Positions 1 through 8,908 of a stretch of DNA of 64,000 nucleotides are shown here, one piece after another (positions within the stretch are counted from its first letter, which is position 1; every line of letters begins with the position of its first letter). The stretch is from CAITNM01 sp021298215. GTDB taxonomy: Bacteria > Pseudomonadota > Alphaproteobacteria > Paracaedibacterales > CAITNM01. The position numbers were made by a program, and so were the translations under genes. Location of the stretch: NCBI GenBank assembly GCA_046309815.1, contig JBKCOJ010000003.1, positions 1 through 64,000 on the forward strand, in the 5' to 3' direction. The notes under the pieces are model-generated. The model was not told the origin of the DNA. It saw only the letters and a list, made by a program, of their open reading frames with translations, and did no database searches.

Positions 1-1309
1 CAACTGGTGTTTTACCATTATTCACATGAAATTCACCGTGATTTACATTAATACCACCTGCTGTCTCGGCGCTTAAGTCCGTCGTCACGGTTACTAAACT
101 GTTTACCACACTTTCTATCGCTAACTCTCCAGAGCCTATCAGATGCGTAAGGTTCACCGCATCGGTTGTTTGTACTTGTAATTTACCATCTTGGCTCATT
201 GCTAGAGGACAGAGATTTCCACCCGCGGTTACAATTAAATTACCACCGTTCAGGCGCATATAGTGCCCTGACGCTATAGGATCTCTTGAGCTCATCGATA
301 CTTTGCCTTTGGTTACTTGCACATCTTGTGTTGGTGAGCCATCAAAGATACAGACGTCATCATCATCGCTTCCGACAAACTTAATACCGCCCATTACTGG
401 ACCTGAGAAGTGCGCGCCTGTGGTGAAACTAACCGCAACAGAAGGGAAAAAGAATTTACGCACCCAATTAGCGCCACTTTCTGCCATATACAGATTCATG
501 TCTTCATCGACGAAAAGTCCTCGAGGGCTATTTAATCCCGTGACCAAGGTACCTGGACTTGCAGCACCATTTTGTCGCACTAAGATAGAGCCAGCACCTG
601 TGTTCGCAATATAAATGTTATTCAATGAATCAACATATACACCATATGGATCACTTAATCCTGAAATAAAATTAGTGTTATACGTGCTAGTTGAAGCATT
701 ATACATAGCAATGGCACCTAAATTAGGCTCTGCCACATACACATTTCCCAGAGAATCAATGCTTATGGCTTTAGGATTTACCATTCCCATAGCACTTGTC
801 ACTAAATTAGCAACATCTATACTTCCATCACTATTGTATTTATCAATGTGTGCAGGAAAATTAGCACCTATATACAGTTTATTGTTTCGATCAATGCCTA
901 TAGTTTGAGCACAAATTCCTGAAATAAAACTCGCGTTATAGGTATGCGTAGTTGTAGTATACATCCCTACTCGCCAGTTATCTTGATCAGCCACGTAAAG
1001 ATTATCATCGGAATCTACGCAGATACCTTGGGGATTATTTAACCCACTAATAAGAGTAGAAATGACGCCACTTGTGTTAACTTGGCGAATAGCATTATTT
1101 CCAACATCAACAATATACAGATTGCCTATAGAGTCTCGTGCAACAGCATAAGGATTTGATACTTTTGCAGAAACGGCGGACCCACCATCCCCTGAATAGC
1201 CTGCGGTGCCATCACCAGCAAGAATTTCGTTGGAAATTGCGTCAAGATTTGTAGATGGCACCAGTCCAAGCACTACAACCACCAACCATTTTGTAAAAGA
1301 ATTTTTCAT
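1..1309 (-). CDS. NHL-repeat secreted protein, 5' part (3' end outside window)
   Basis: Reading leftwards from an ATG at 1309, the frame stays open to the window edge (about 436 codons). It begins with a signal peptide (Met-Lys-Asn-Ser then a Leu/Val-rich core). Next comes a glycine-rich motif of the type GYSGDGG and repeated units of the form NPxGIxxDxxxNLYVAD, which are NHL beta-propeller repeats. Beyond about residue 330 the sequence becomes Gly/Asn/Val-rich with motifs like GGxLxVxxG, resembling the passenger strands of autotransporters. The gene is a relative of the larger NHL protein at 49366-53205. Such propellers usually bind proteins or carbohydrates; the partner is unknown. The C-terminus is missing here, so whether it ends in a barrel cannot be judged. 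The propeller call is well supported; the role is not. Confidence 0.85.
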   Translation of the reverse strand, partial: MKNSFTKWLVVVVLGLVPSTNLDAISNEILAGDGTAGYSGDGGSAVSAKVSNPYAVARDSIGNLYIVDVGNNAIRQVNTSGVISTLISGLNNPQGICVDSDDNLYVADQDNWRVGMYTTTTHTYNASFISGICAQTIGIDRNNKLYIGANFPAHIDKYNSDGSIDVANLVTSAMGMVNPKAISIDSLGNVYVAEPNLGAIAMYNASTSTYNTNFISGLSDPYGVYVDSLNNIYIANTGAGSILVRQNGAASPGTLVTGLNSPRGLFVDEDMNLYMAESGANWVRKFFFPSVAVSFTTGAHFSGPVMGGIKFVGSDDDDVCIFDGSPTQDVQVTKGKVSMSSRDPIASGHYMRLNGGNLIVTAGGNLCPLAMSQDGKLQVQTTDAVNLTHLIGSGELAIESVVNSLVTVTTDLSAETAGGINVNHGEFHVNNGKTPV

Positions 1310-1711
1310 ATTCCTGTCTTTCAAAAAATTAAATAACAGGAATAGTTTTTCAAAAATTAATTAAGTTGATGTAAATATAATTAAAATAAATATATAATAT
1401 AATTTGTATTTTTATTCAAATTTTTCTATATTTTTAAATAAATAAAAAATCCCAAACTAATAACATCTATTCGGAAAAAATCAATCAGCTAGGAAATGTT
1501 GCAGCACCCAACGCAGCAATACAAAGAGCTAGTACGAGGTTCCGCAACCAAGCTACTGGACGTCAGAGAAAGCAAGCAACAGAACGATTAAAGGTTAATC
1601 TGTCATCACGACCATAGCGATAGCCTTGTGTGGCGATCTTTAATGAGGATTGCCAAGTAGCTTACGTTCCTTGCAAAGACATTCCTTATTTCACGACGTT
1701 TTACCTTGCTG

Positions 1712-1727
1712 TTAACACATTGTTAAC
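1712..1727 (+). promoter_or_regulatory. CtrA-type box
   Basis: TTAA, seven bases, then TTAAC: an exact match to the CtrA consensus known from alphaproteobacteria. In AT-rich DNA this can occur by chance. Its position next to DnaA boxes makes it more interesting. Confidence 0.4.
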
Positions 1728-1809
1728 TAATTTAATTACAAAAAATTAAAATAATCCGTAAAAAATACCCCTGAAACCAAGTAAAACCGCATTCATGCAA
1801 CACCGCCAC

Positions 1810-1832
1810 TTATCCCCAACTTCTGTGGATAA
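1810..1832. promoter_or_regulatory. DnaA boxes (pair)
   Basis: TTATCCCCA (one mismatch) at 1810-1818 and TGTGGATAA (perfect, reverse orientation) at 1824-1832 face each other five bases apart. Confidence 0.5.
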
Positions 1833-2015
1833 ATCATTGGATAAATCCTGAATGAATTCATTTTCTCTAGGCCTGGGTTCGCGTCTCTTCCCTCTGCTCA
1901 AAAAACAGGCTACTGCTCCCTTTTGCCTTCTTTTCTGCTCTTTTTGAAAAAAATTATCAAAAAAATTTATTTAATTTTAGTCAAACTATTTATTCCTAAA
2001 TTGGTGAAAAAAATC

Positions 2016-2024
2016 TGTGGATAA
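2016..2024 (-). promoter_or_regulatory. DnaA box
   Basis: A perfect TGTGGATAA (reverse complement TTATCCACA), just after a run of A/T-only sequence and about 90 bases before the RluA-type gene. Confidence 0.5.
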
Positions 2025-2115
2025 GTCGATGTCAATACCAAAATTATTGATTGACATCTTTTTTTTTGCGAGGCATTGTGGCTTTTTTATATGAGATTTT
2101 CCTTGAGATATCCAG

Positions 2116-2796
2116 ATGAGCATTGAGGTACTTTATAGGGATGCCTTGATGTTGGCTATTAATAAACCGTCTGGCCTACCCGTGCATAAAGGGGCGGGAA
2201 GAAAAATCGCCACGCTTGAAGATTACTTAGATGATTTACGCTTTGGACTACCTAAAAGGCCAGAGCTTGCGCATCGCTTAGATAAAGATACGACAGGTTG
2301 TTTAATTCTGGGGCGAAATAAGGTTGCGCTTAAAAGATTAAGCGAACTTTTTCAACAGCATCTTATTGAAAAGACGTATATTGCTATTGCCCATGGGGTG
2401 ATTGAGAATAACCAAGGTGAGATTAATTTACCGATCGCTAAAAAATCTCGTGATAAAAAATCATGGTGGGGAAAGATTGATGATAATGGTCAACCGTCGC
2501 TTACCCATTATGAAGTGCTAGCGCGATCTGATACAGCAACGCTTGTAAAGCTTATTCCCATTACAGGACGTACCCATCAGTTGCGCATTCATTTGCAAGC
2601 CCTGGGATATCCGATTGTGGGAGACCAAATCTATGGCCAAAAAGATAAAGAGAATTCGCTTTGCTTGCATTGTTATGAGATGAACGTGCCATTATACGCG
2701 AAAAAAGAGAAGATTTTGCTGCATGCGCCATTGCCAGAAAATTTTGTAAAAGTTTTGGACGCGATGAAATTAGACTGGCAGGATGATACGAGATAG
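2116..2796 (+). CDS. RluA-family 23S rRNA/tRNA pseudouridine synthase
   Basis: A 226-residue enzyme predicted to convert uridine to pseudouridine in structured RNA. The family signature HRLDKDTTG is at 53-61 with the catalytic Asp56. The later motif GRTHQLRIHL, which binds the base, is also present, as is the N-terminal NKPSGLPVH strand. There is no N-terminal S4 RNA-binding domain, so it is a short RluA/TruC-like form, and which uridine it modifies cannot be told. It begins with ATG after a possible promoter (TTGACA at 2051, 17-base spacer, weak -10 box CATTGT). It stands alone, beside the origin-like region. Confidence 0.9.
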   Translation: MSIEVLYRDALMLAINKPSGLPVHKGAGRKIATLEDYLDDLRFGLPKRPELAHRLDKDTTGCLILGRNKVALKRLSELFQQHLIEKTYIAIAHGVIENNQGEINLPIAKKSRDKKSWWGKIDDNGQPSLTHYEVLARSDTATLVKLIPITGRTHQLRIHLQALGYPIVGDQIYGQKDKENSLCLHCYEMNVPLYAKKEKILLHAPLPENFVKVLDAMKLDWQDDTR

Positions 2797-2814
2797 ACAA
2801 AATTAATTTTATTC

Positions 2815-2857
2815 ATTGGATCCTCGCGTAAGGCTTTGCCTTACTCAGAATGACAAG
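2815..2857 (+). repeat. Dispersed GGATC...ATGAC hairpin repeat, copy 1
   Basis: A short intergenic element beginning TTGGATCC and ending AGAATGACAAG, with an internal palindrome GTAAGGC-TTT-GCCTTAC. It belongs to a family with copies near 4003, 11331, 12822, 23039, 32695, 34669, 40941 and 47774. Confidence 0.5.
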
Positions 2858-2871
2858 TACTTGAGAAAGAT

Positions 2872-3987
2872 ATGCTAAAAAAATTCTGCTTATTATGGTT
2901 TGGTTTTTGCGTTGTAACCATCGCTGTTAATGCACATTCCGTATCGCCCCTCGCTTTAAAAAAATTAGATGAGCACGTGCAAAAGCAAATAAAGCTAGGA
3001 AAAGCTATAGGATGCACAATTGCGGTGCTTGATCATGATGAAGTGGTATTTGTAAAAGCCTATGGCGTAAAGAAAAAAGGAAGTAAAGAAGAGGTTGATA
3101 CTAACACGGTTTTTCAGATTGGCTCTATTTCTAAGCCTGTTACGGCAACCGTCGTTGCTATTTTACAAAAATCAGGATTATTGAATATTCATGATTCGGC
3201 GCAAACCTACCTACCCTACTTGCATCCAGATACAAAAGTTCATCATCTTTTAGCGCACACCTCAGGATACAACCGCATGGGGTGGAATAATAAGATTGAA
3301 AGCAGCGTGCTTCGACCGCAGCTTTTAGAGGACCTAATCACGACTCAACGTCAGCGTGAACCCGGCGAGGAATTTGATTATCATAATGTGGTATATAGCT
3401 TGCTTGAAGAGGTTTTGGAGAATACACAAAAGTCGTCTTTTAAAGAGATTGTCCAAGAAACTTTATTTAGACCGCTTGGGATGCACCGCGCAACTGTTGG
3501 CTATGAAGATTTTATTGCTCAAAATAATAAAGCTTGGCCGCACACGGCAGGAAAAAATGGACGATTTTATGCCTCTAAAACGTACTCAAAACTTTATCAC
3601 GGGTCGGTAGCATCAGCGGCCGGAATTAATGCCAGCATTATGGATATGATTCCCTTTTTGCGATTGCAAATGATGGGCGATGACAGCTTGGTAAGCACAG
3701 ATGATTTAGAAATTTTCCATCGTCCGCATACGACGGCACCGGATTTGTTTTTGTGGCTTAAGGGTGAAATGGACGGAAAGTTGCGCTCTTACTATGGGCT
3801 TGGTTGGCGCATTGTGGAAAATGACAAATGTCGGGTGGTTTTTCATGGTGGCTATGTGAAAGGATTTATTAGCTTTGTAGGATTTTTACCCGACAAAAAA
3901 ATTGGCATTATTGTACTGCATAATGGGCAAAATATTTTTTCGACCGAAACTGGCATAAAATTTTTGAGCAATTGGGTTCATGAGTAG
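2872..3987 (+). CDS. Secreted serine hydrolase of the beta-lactamase / penicillin-binding class C fold
   Basis: A 371-residue protein with an N-terminal signal peptide (hydrophobic core about 5-19). The three hallmarks of the class C beta-lactamase superfamily are present: SxxK as SISK at 85-88 (nucleophile Ser85), YxN as YHN at 170-172, and HGG at 325-327 in place of KTG. Family members include AmpC-like beta-lactamases, D-amino-acid peptidases and esterases. The divergent triad surroundings make a peptidase or esterase acting in the periplasm or outside the cell more likely than a true antibiotic-destroying enzyme, but sequence alone does not settle the substrate. It starts 14 bases after a dispersed repeat and has no obvious operon partner. 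Confidence 0.88.
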   Translation: MLKKFCLLWFGFCVVTIAVNAHSVSPLALKKLDEHVQKQIKLGKAIGCTIAVLDHDEVVFVKAYGVKKKGSKEEVDTNTVFQIGSISKPVTATVVAILQKSGLLNIHDSAQTYLPYLHPDTKVHHLLAHTSGYNRMGWNNKIESSVLRPQLLEDLITTQRQREPGEEFDYHNVVYSLLEEVLENTQKSSFKEIVQETLFRPLGMHRATVGYEDFIAQNNKAWPHTAGKNGRFYASKTYSKLYHGSVASAAGINASIMDMIPFLRLQMMGDDSLVSTDDLEIFHRPHTTAPDLFLWLKGEMDGKLRSYYGLGWRIVENDKCRVVFHGGYVKGFISFVGFLPDKKIGIIVLHNGQNIFSTETGIKFLSNWVHE

Positions 3988-4002
3988 AGATTTTTACGTA
4001 TC

Positions 4003-4042
4003 ATAGATCCTCAAACGGCTACGCGCCTTGTCAGGGATGACA
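4003..4042 (+). repeat. Dispersed GGATC...ATGAC hairpin repeat, copy 2
   Basis: Begins ATAGATCCTC and ends AGGGATGACAG, the same start/end pattern as the copy at 2815, located just after the hydrolase stop codon. Confidence 0.45.
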
Positions 4043-4070
4043 GCAAGGAATTATGAATAACGTCAGAGGC

Positions 4071-4337
4071 TTAGCATTCTTTCTCCTCTACCACATCAAC
4101 TCCACAAAAAAGCATAACTAACATGGCGATGGGAAAAAACAGAATAGCCCAAAAAATAATCCAACCCCAAGAGCCACGGCAGCACAGGTAAAAGATTGAA
4201 TTATCTTTGACGAAACGTGCATTCATAAGCAAAAGGAAAAATGCGAGGGGCATATGAAAAATCAGAAAGAAAATCAGCCAAAAAATACTACCATTGTATT
4301 TGAGTGGATAAACACGGCGAGTGTTGATGATGGGCAT
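4071..4337 (-). CDS. Small membrane protein of unknown function
   Basis: 88 residues with two clear hydrophobic spans (about 17-38 and 56-80) and an acidic/Cys tail (VVEEKEC). The ribosome site is weak. No family recognised. The hydrophobic pattern with charged ends suggests a real two-pass inner-membrane protein rather than chance. Confidence 0.5.
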   Translation of the reverse strand: MPIINTRRVYPLKYNGSIFWLIFFLIFHMPLAFFLLLMNARFVKDNSIFYLCCRGSWGWIIFWAILFFPIAMLVMLFCGVDVVEEKEC

Positions 4338-4411
4338 GGGGAATTACAATACTAAATGTAGATTTCGCATTGTAATAAAAAAAACACAAAAAAAATATCT
4401 GTACGCTCAAA

Positions 4412-7180
4412 CTACTTTAGATTGAATTTTTGCATCAATTTTTCTATTTTTTCTTTTTGCTCATAAATAACAGGTAAATCTGACAACGTTAAAGGTGAGC
4501 CCAACCCACTTAATATAACTTCAGCATCACTAAGGGTTGTATTATAACTTCCTGCCAGTAGAGGATTATAAGAACCTTTTGGAAGCCTATTTGGCGCTTT
4601 AAGAGCTTCTCTAATTTTTTGAATTTGTCCTTCTAGCTTAATTTTTGATTTTTGAGGATGACGCAACGCATCTATTATTGAAGCTATTTCATCTCGCAAA
4701 AGATCCTTAAATTTTCTTGCATCGCTCTGCCATAAATATTGTTGTCCGGAAGGATCTACTTTTACTTTTAATGTAAGATCCTGTCTTGTTGACTGCACGA
4801 AATTATAATACGTCATGAAAGGTTCTGGTAATGAAGCAAAATCAACTACTCCATAGTTTGTCATATATACTTGAATGTCATTCTCTATTGAAGTAATACC
4901 TCTCGTTAGGTCAGTAATAACGCCTCCAGATTTAGTATGATCGTATTGCTCCCCATCTATGATTCTTTGATTGCTTTCAACAATACTTTTTCCTTGTTGT
5001 AATATTCTAATTTCATTATCGACATCGCTTGGGACAGCTGTCTTCATAATATCTATCGCTCTATGTCCTGCATGTAAGTAATCCCAACATTGCTTTAAAA
5101 TATCTTCATTTGTCCTAGCAGTATAATCTGCCTCTTCAAGATAACCATCTAATGCATCTCTGGAAGGAATTTTAGTTCCCAACAAAAATTCTTTTAAAGG
5201 ATTTGGTTGATCCAAAAATTCTTCAAGAATTCTTAATCGAATATCGTGCCCTATTTTTCCAGGACCAAAATTTCGTAGCTCATCAACTATGCTGTAAAAG
5301 ATAACCAGCGGCCTTAATACATAAGGATTTTTTCTTTGTGATACAGGATTATCGAGAGATAGTTTAATTTTATTAAGCAAATTTTCTAAAGCTGCTTTTT
5401 CATCCGAAATAGTTTGTTGATTAAGATATTTTTTGCTTAATGTTATATCCATATATTCTTGCACGAGAGTATCAAAATTATTCACAAGATCGCTAATATA
5501 GATAAACAAGGATTTTTTCTCATCAGCTGTTAAATATTTCAATTCTTCGTTAAATAATTCAAGTCTAGAATTTTGAATGCTCGACGTAGATTTTAAGGTA
5601 AAAAAAGCTTCTAGTTGCGTCAAATTACTAGCATATATAAAAAGCAAACGAGGGCTATTTAAGAAAAGAGGGATAACAGAAGCTAAAGACATTTTTCTTT
5701 GAGATCTTCTACTAGTAGTTAAACCTTGATTCATAGCTGTTTCAGACATTGAAACATTGACATGTGGAGAAATATCCAACCGGAAAAGATTCATCGAGTC
5801 CTCAAAGTCTTGCTGCATTTGAGCTTGAGCAGCCTGAACTTGCGGATCTGCAACACATTCACCATAAAATAGAGCTGCTGCTTGTCTGCGCTTTTCTTGA
5901 GCGTCTTTTATGTCTTCCTTTATGGCATTTATATAGGGCTCCACAACAATAGGATCATATATAACTCCAAACTTATCAGTTAGTTTTTTAAGAACTTGGA
6001 TGTATTCTTCACCCACTTCACAATAAAGGCTAAAAATATCTTTAGAAAATTTTTGTGTGGCTGCAAAACGGAGATTAGCAAGCTCAAGCGCATCTGTAAC
6101 AATTTGCACGGCATCACCTCGCGGATTTTTCCTAAGAATGTCTTCTAACTGGACTAGATCTACGCTTAAAGCTGCTGCACTCTGATAAAAATCATGTGAA
6201 GGATCAAGCATTAGGGCCAAAAGTGCTCTTGAATCAGCAGCTGCGGGAAGCTCTTGTAAAGCCCATTTATTGACAACCGCCATATGAAATTCCATTTTTT
6301 TAAATTCTTGAGTACATTTGTTGGCGGCATCAACAGCATAATAATACGCATCCACAGAAGACGTAATAGCTGCTGGTTCATCTGGTGACGGGGCTGGACG
6401 AGGTGTTAGGTGAATTTGGTATGCGGAGCGCTGGGGACCACCGAAAACAGATTGCAAAAGCTGGTAGTGCTGAGCGAGTGCTTTGAAGCCGTCAACCACT
6501 ATAGGATACTCTGCTGCAGAAAAAGGAAACTGTTGATCAATGAGTGAGCCATCTTTTAATTCAACTGTTAATTTTACCGTATGGGTAGCGTCATCAAATA
6601 AAAATGCATGATTTTTCCGATCTGGATTCTGGAGTAGAGTCTGTACCTGAGTAGCCACAGCCAACGGTATATTTTTGCTAACAATGCCATCAAGTCGAGC
6701 AAGTTGTAAGTCTTGTCCTGTTGCGACAAGCTGTTGCTTTGCTTGTAAAGCTTCGTATTCAGCTGCTACTTTTTGCTTTCTCTCTGTTGATAACGCTCTT
6801 TGAAGAGTAAACCTTTGCTGAGACTCTTGTCGTGCAAGCTCTTCAGCGGCTTCTCTTTTTTTTGTTTCCTCTTCTAACTGTGCCGCAGCAACGGCGCTGA
6901 CGGCGTGAAATTGACGATACCAAGTTTCATACACAATCTTAGGATTTTGAGTTCTATAACCAGCACCTGTCGTAGGTAGCCCAGCTGGAAAACATTCGCT
7001 CAAAAAATCTTTTCCTGCAGGAAAAGTTTCAAGAAATCGAATAATTTCAGAATTTTTTTGCGGTATTTCATTCGTCGACCTGAGATTACATTGAGGAAAA
7101 TCTTCGGGGAGCCTAGCAGCATGAATAGAAAAACATAGAAAAAATAAAAAAAACACTACCTTGTTCTTTAAAAAACTCAT
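4412..7180 (-). CDS. Large secreted coiled-coil protein of unknown function
   Basis: 922 residues from the ATG at 7180; an in-frame TTG three codons earlier is less likely. An N-terminal signal peptide (hydrophobic core FFLFFLCF, ending near HAA) is followed by a Glu/Gln/Arg-rich coiled coil at about 100-160. The rest is helical, without recognisable enzyme motifs. The region around YLTADEKKSLFIYISDL matches YLTREQTRAFFVYLYDV in the frameshifted gene at 8909-11321, so the two are paralogues. It lies divergent from an outer-membrane protein gene at 7267. A surface-exposed or exported role is plausible; no function can be assigned. Confidence 0.8.
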   Translation of the reverse strand: MSFLKNKVVFFLFFLCFSIHAARLPEDFPQCNLRSTNEIPQKNSEIIRFLETFPAGKDFLSECFPAGLPTTGAGYRTQNPKIVYETWYRQFHAVSAVAAAQLEEETKKREAAEELARQESQQRFTLQRALSTERKQKVAAEYEALQAKQQLVATGQDLQLARLDGIVSKNIPLAVATQVQTLLQNPDRKNHAFLFDDATHTVKLTVELKDGSLIDQQFPFSAAEYPIVVDGFKALAQHYQLLQSVFGGPQRSAYQIHLTPRPAPSPDEPAAITSSVDAYYYAVDAANKCTQEFKKMEFHMAVVNKWALQELPAAADSRALLALMLDPSHDFYQSAAALSVDLVQLEDILRKNPRGDAVQIVTDALELANLRFAATQKFSKDIFSLYCEVGEEYIQVLKKLTDKFGVIYDPIVVEPYINAIKEDIKDAQEKRRQAAALFYGECVADPQVQAAQAQMQQDFEDSMNLFRLDISPHVNVSMSETAMNQGLTTSRRSQRKMSLASVIPLFLNSPRLLFIYASNLTQLEAFFTLKSTSSIQNSRLELFNEELKYLTADEKKSLFIYISDLVNNFDTLVQEYMDITLSKKYLNQQTISDEKAALENLLNKIKLSLDNPVSQRKNPYVLRPLVIFYSIVDELRNFGPGKIGHDIRLRILEEFLDQPNPLKEFLLGTKIPSRDALDGYLEEADYTARTNEDILKQCWDYLHAGHRAIDIMKTAVPSDVDNEIRILQQGKSIVESNQRIIDGEQYDHTKSGGVITDLTRGITSIENDIQVYMTNYGVVDFASLPEPFMTYYNFVQSTRQDLTLKVKVDPSGQQYLWQSDARKFKDLLRDEIASIIDALRHPQKSKIKLEGQIQKIREALKAPNRLPKGSYNPLLAGSYNTTLSDAEVILSGLGSPLTLSDLPVIYEQKEKIEKLMQKFNLK

Positions 7181-7266
7181 ATCAATCAATCTTATAACTA
7201 TTCACAATCACGTATACTTGAATTATGATAAATTGGATATATTAATTTTTATTTAAATTAAGTTTT

Positions 7267-7983
7267 ATGAAGATTGCTTTTTTTATTTTGGGTATTTCAA
7301 CGGTTTACGGTTTCAATAGTAATCATAATTTTTATGCAGGATTTTCGCTTAATCAATGTGCATTAGCTGGAAAACGCAATGATGCAGCAACTGACACAAC
7401 GCCCTTTAATCAAATTTTGGTTAACAACAAAACAGTACAGAATAATGGAATATATGCAGGAATAATTGCTGGATATTTATTTAAATTTAAAGATTTTGGT
7501 ATAGGGCCAGAATTTTTTTATAATTATGGAAGGATAGAGAACAAGATTAATAGCACATATCTCGATCCAGCTGGACCGCACGATACCAAATTTCAAGTAA
7601 GTTATAAGATTGCCAATCAAAAAGGCTTACATTTGCGCATAGGTTATTTTTTAGATAGCTATTTTCTATATACATTATTTGGAATACATTCCCAAGCAGG
7701 ATATTTTGAAGCAAAAGGAACCAAATCTGATTTAGGCCTAGCTCCTCAAGTAATAGAAGGCACTTATAAATCCAAGACAAAAAGCATGACTTGTTTTAAC
7801 TTTGGATTAGGAGCACAAAAGGCAATCGCAGAACACTATGCAATTGGTTTAGAGTGCAGATTTTCTCATTTCCCAAATAAAAATTTCACTTTTGCTTTGA
7901 GTGATGCCGAACGCACCACCCTCAACAGCTCATTTAAATATCAGCTGCGCTCGATTAGCTTAAAACTTATGTACGTATTTTAA
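7267..7983 (+). CDS. Outer-membrane beta-barrel protein
   Basis: 238 residues with a short signal peptide (MKIAFFILGISTVYGF), then alternating hydrophobic/polar strands rich in Gly, Tyr and Phe such as FYAGFSLN, GIYAGIIAGYLF and FNFGLGAQKAI. The last residues LKLMYVF end in Phe, the typical outer-membrane insertion signal. The layout fits the OmpA-like/surface-antigen barrel group common in alphaproteobacterial endosymbionts. It is similar in plan and ending to the next gene (8124-8870), suggesting a tandem duplication. Confidence 0.8.
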   Translation: MKIAFFILGISTVYGFNSNHNFYAGFSLNQCALAGKRNDAATDTTPFNQILVNNKTVQNNGIYAGIIAGYLFKFKDFGIGPEFFYNYGRIENKINSTYLDPAGPHDTKFQVSYKIANQKGLHLRIGYFLDSYFLYTLFGIHSQAGYFEAKGTKSDLGLAPQVIEGTYKSKTKSMTCFNFGLGAQKAIAEHYAIGLECRFSHFPNKNFTFALSDAERTTLNSSFKYQLRSISLKLMYVF

Positions 7984-8065
7984 GAAAGTTTATTCCTGAA
8001 TTTTGATGTTTTATAATATTTTTTACGATTTTTATCATAAAAATTATTTAAAAAATGTCTTAGTA

Positions 8066-8094
8066 TTGACATTTTTAATTTTTAAGTATATATT
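8066..8094 (+). promoter_or_regulatory. Sigma-70-type promoter
   Basis: TTGACA at 8066-8071 and TATATT at 8089-8094 with a 17-base spacer, 29 bases before the start codon of the outer-membrane protein gene. A near-consensus site, suggesting strong constitutive expression. Confidence 0.65.
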
Positions 8095-8123
8095 CACCCG
8101 ACAAAGTTAGGGGTTATACATTG

Positions 8124-8870
8124 ATGAATAGGCCATTTGCATTACTATTAGCGGGTCATGCACTTAGCACATGTGCTTTTGCAGAGGAAACACACGCACC
8201 TATTACGCAATTTTATGCAGGGGTGTCAGCTGGTTATGACCGAATAATCTCAAAGCGAACAGAGAAACTTGAAACGGGCACAGGCACAAAACTTTCTTTT
8301 TCGCATAACAAAACTCAAACTGGTAACGGCTTTAATGGCAAGCTGCTAGGTGGGTTTTTGTGGAATATTGCAGATACTTCATTTGCGATAGGGCCTGAGA
8401 TTTATGCAGGATATGGCAGTGCAGAAGTAACATTGCAGGGTACTGAACATGACCCCTTGGGCGGCCCAGCTGATAAAAGCTATCAAAGCACATTTAAGCA
8501 AAGTTTTTCCATGGGAATTGGCTTACGTGCGGGTTTTTATTTAGCAGAAAATAATGATTTTGTGTATATATTTGGCGGCATTGATCGCAGTAAATTTGAA
8601 AATAAATTCACATTATCCAGTACTGATGTAGCTGGGTTTCCTATCCCTACTCTCCTTGCAAAAAATAGCAAATTCTTAAAAAGTTCTGTTGTAGGAGTAG
8701 GATATGAACGAAAGATTGGAAGCATTAAGCTTAGTATAGATTTGCGTTATTCTCCCTACTCTGCTTGGAAAAATTATTCACGAATTGCCGCTGTATCTAA
8801 TGATAAAATGTTATTACAGTTCAAACCTAAAATTATTACAACCTCTCTAACAGTTTGCTATTTATTTTAA
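8124..8870 (+). CDS. Outer-membrane beta-barrel protein, second copy
   Basis: 248 residues from the ATG at 8124, chosen over the TTG just before it because it better fits the TAGGGG ribosome site at 8108-8113. The signal peptide ends near AFA-EE. The mature part holds barrel-like strands (FYAGVSAGYD, GIGLRAGFYLA, SVVGVGYERKI, SIDLRYSPYS) and ends TVCYLF, with a terminal Phe for BAM recognition. The same architecture as 7267-7983 implies paralogues. The strong promoter at 8066 suggests an abundant surface protein. Confidence 0.82.
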   Translation: MNRPFALLLAGHALSTCAFAEETHAPITQFYAGVSAGYDRIISKRTEKLETGTGTKLSFSHNKTQTGNGFNGKLLGGFLWNIADTSFAIGPEIYAGYGSAEVTLQGTEHDPLGGPADKSYQSTFKQSFSMGIGLRAGFYLAENNDFVYIFGGIDRSKFENKFTLSSTDVAGFPIPTLLAKNSKFLKSSVVGVGYERKIGSIKLSIDLRYSPYSAWKNYSRIAAVSNDKMLLQFKPKIITTSLTVCYLF

Positions 8871-8908
8871 CGCTTTAGAAATTTTTTAAATACAGGTGCT
8901 GAATTGTA

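Larger units (their letters stand above)
1310..2115. other. Non-coding region, candidate replication origin
   Basis: About 800 bases without a convincing gene, between divergent genes. It contains two perfect TGTGGATAA DnaA boxes (1824-1832, 2016-2024), a near match TTATCCCCA on the other strand (1810-1818), a weak TTGGATAAA (1838-1846), a CtrA-type box TTAA-N7-TTAAC (1712-1727), and a very AT-rich stretch at about 1945-2000 between the DnaA boxes. DnaA boxes plus CtrA boxes plus an AT-rich unwinding region is the known make-up of alphaproteobacterial origins. hemE, a frequent origin neighbour in this class, is not seen in the window. The assignment is an inference. Confidence 0.45.

Noticed and set aside
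303..908. Two open frames on the plus strand within the first NHL gene
   Set aside because: They lie antisense to a well-supported NHL-repeat frame and have no signal, ribosome site or family pattern.
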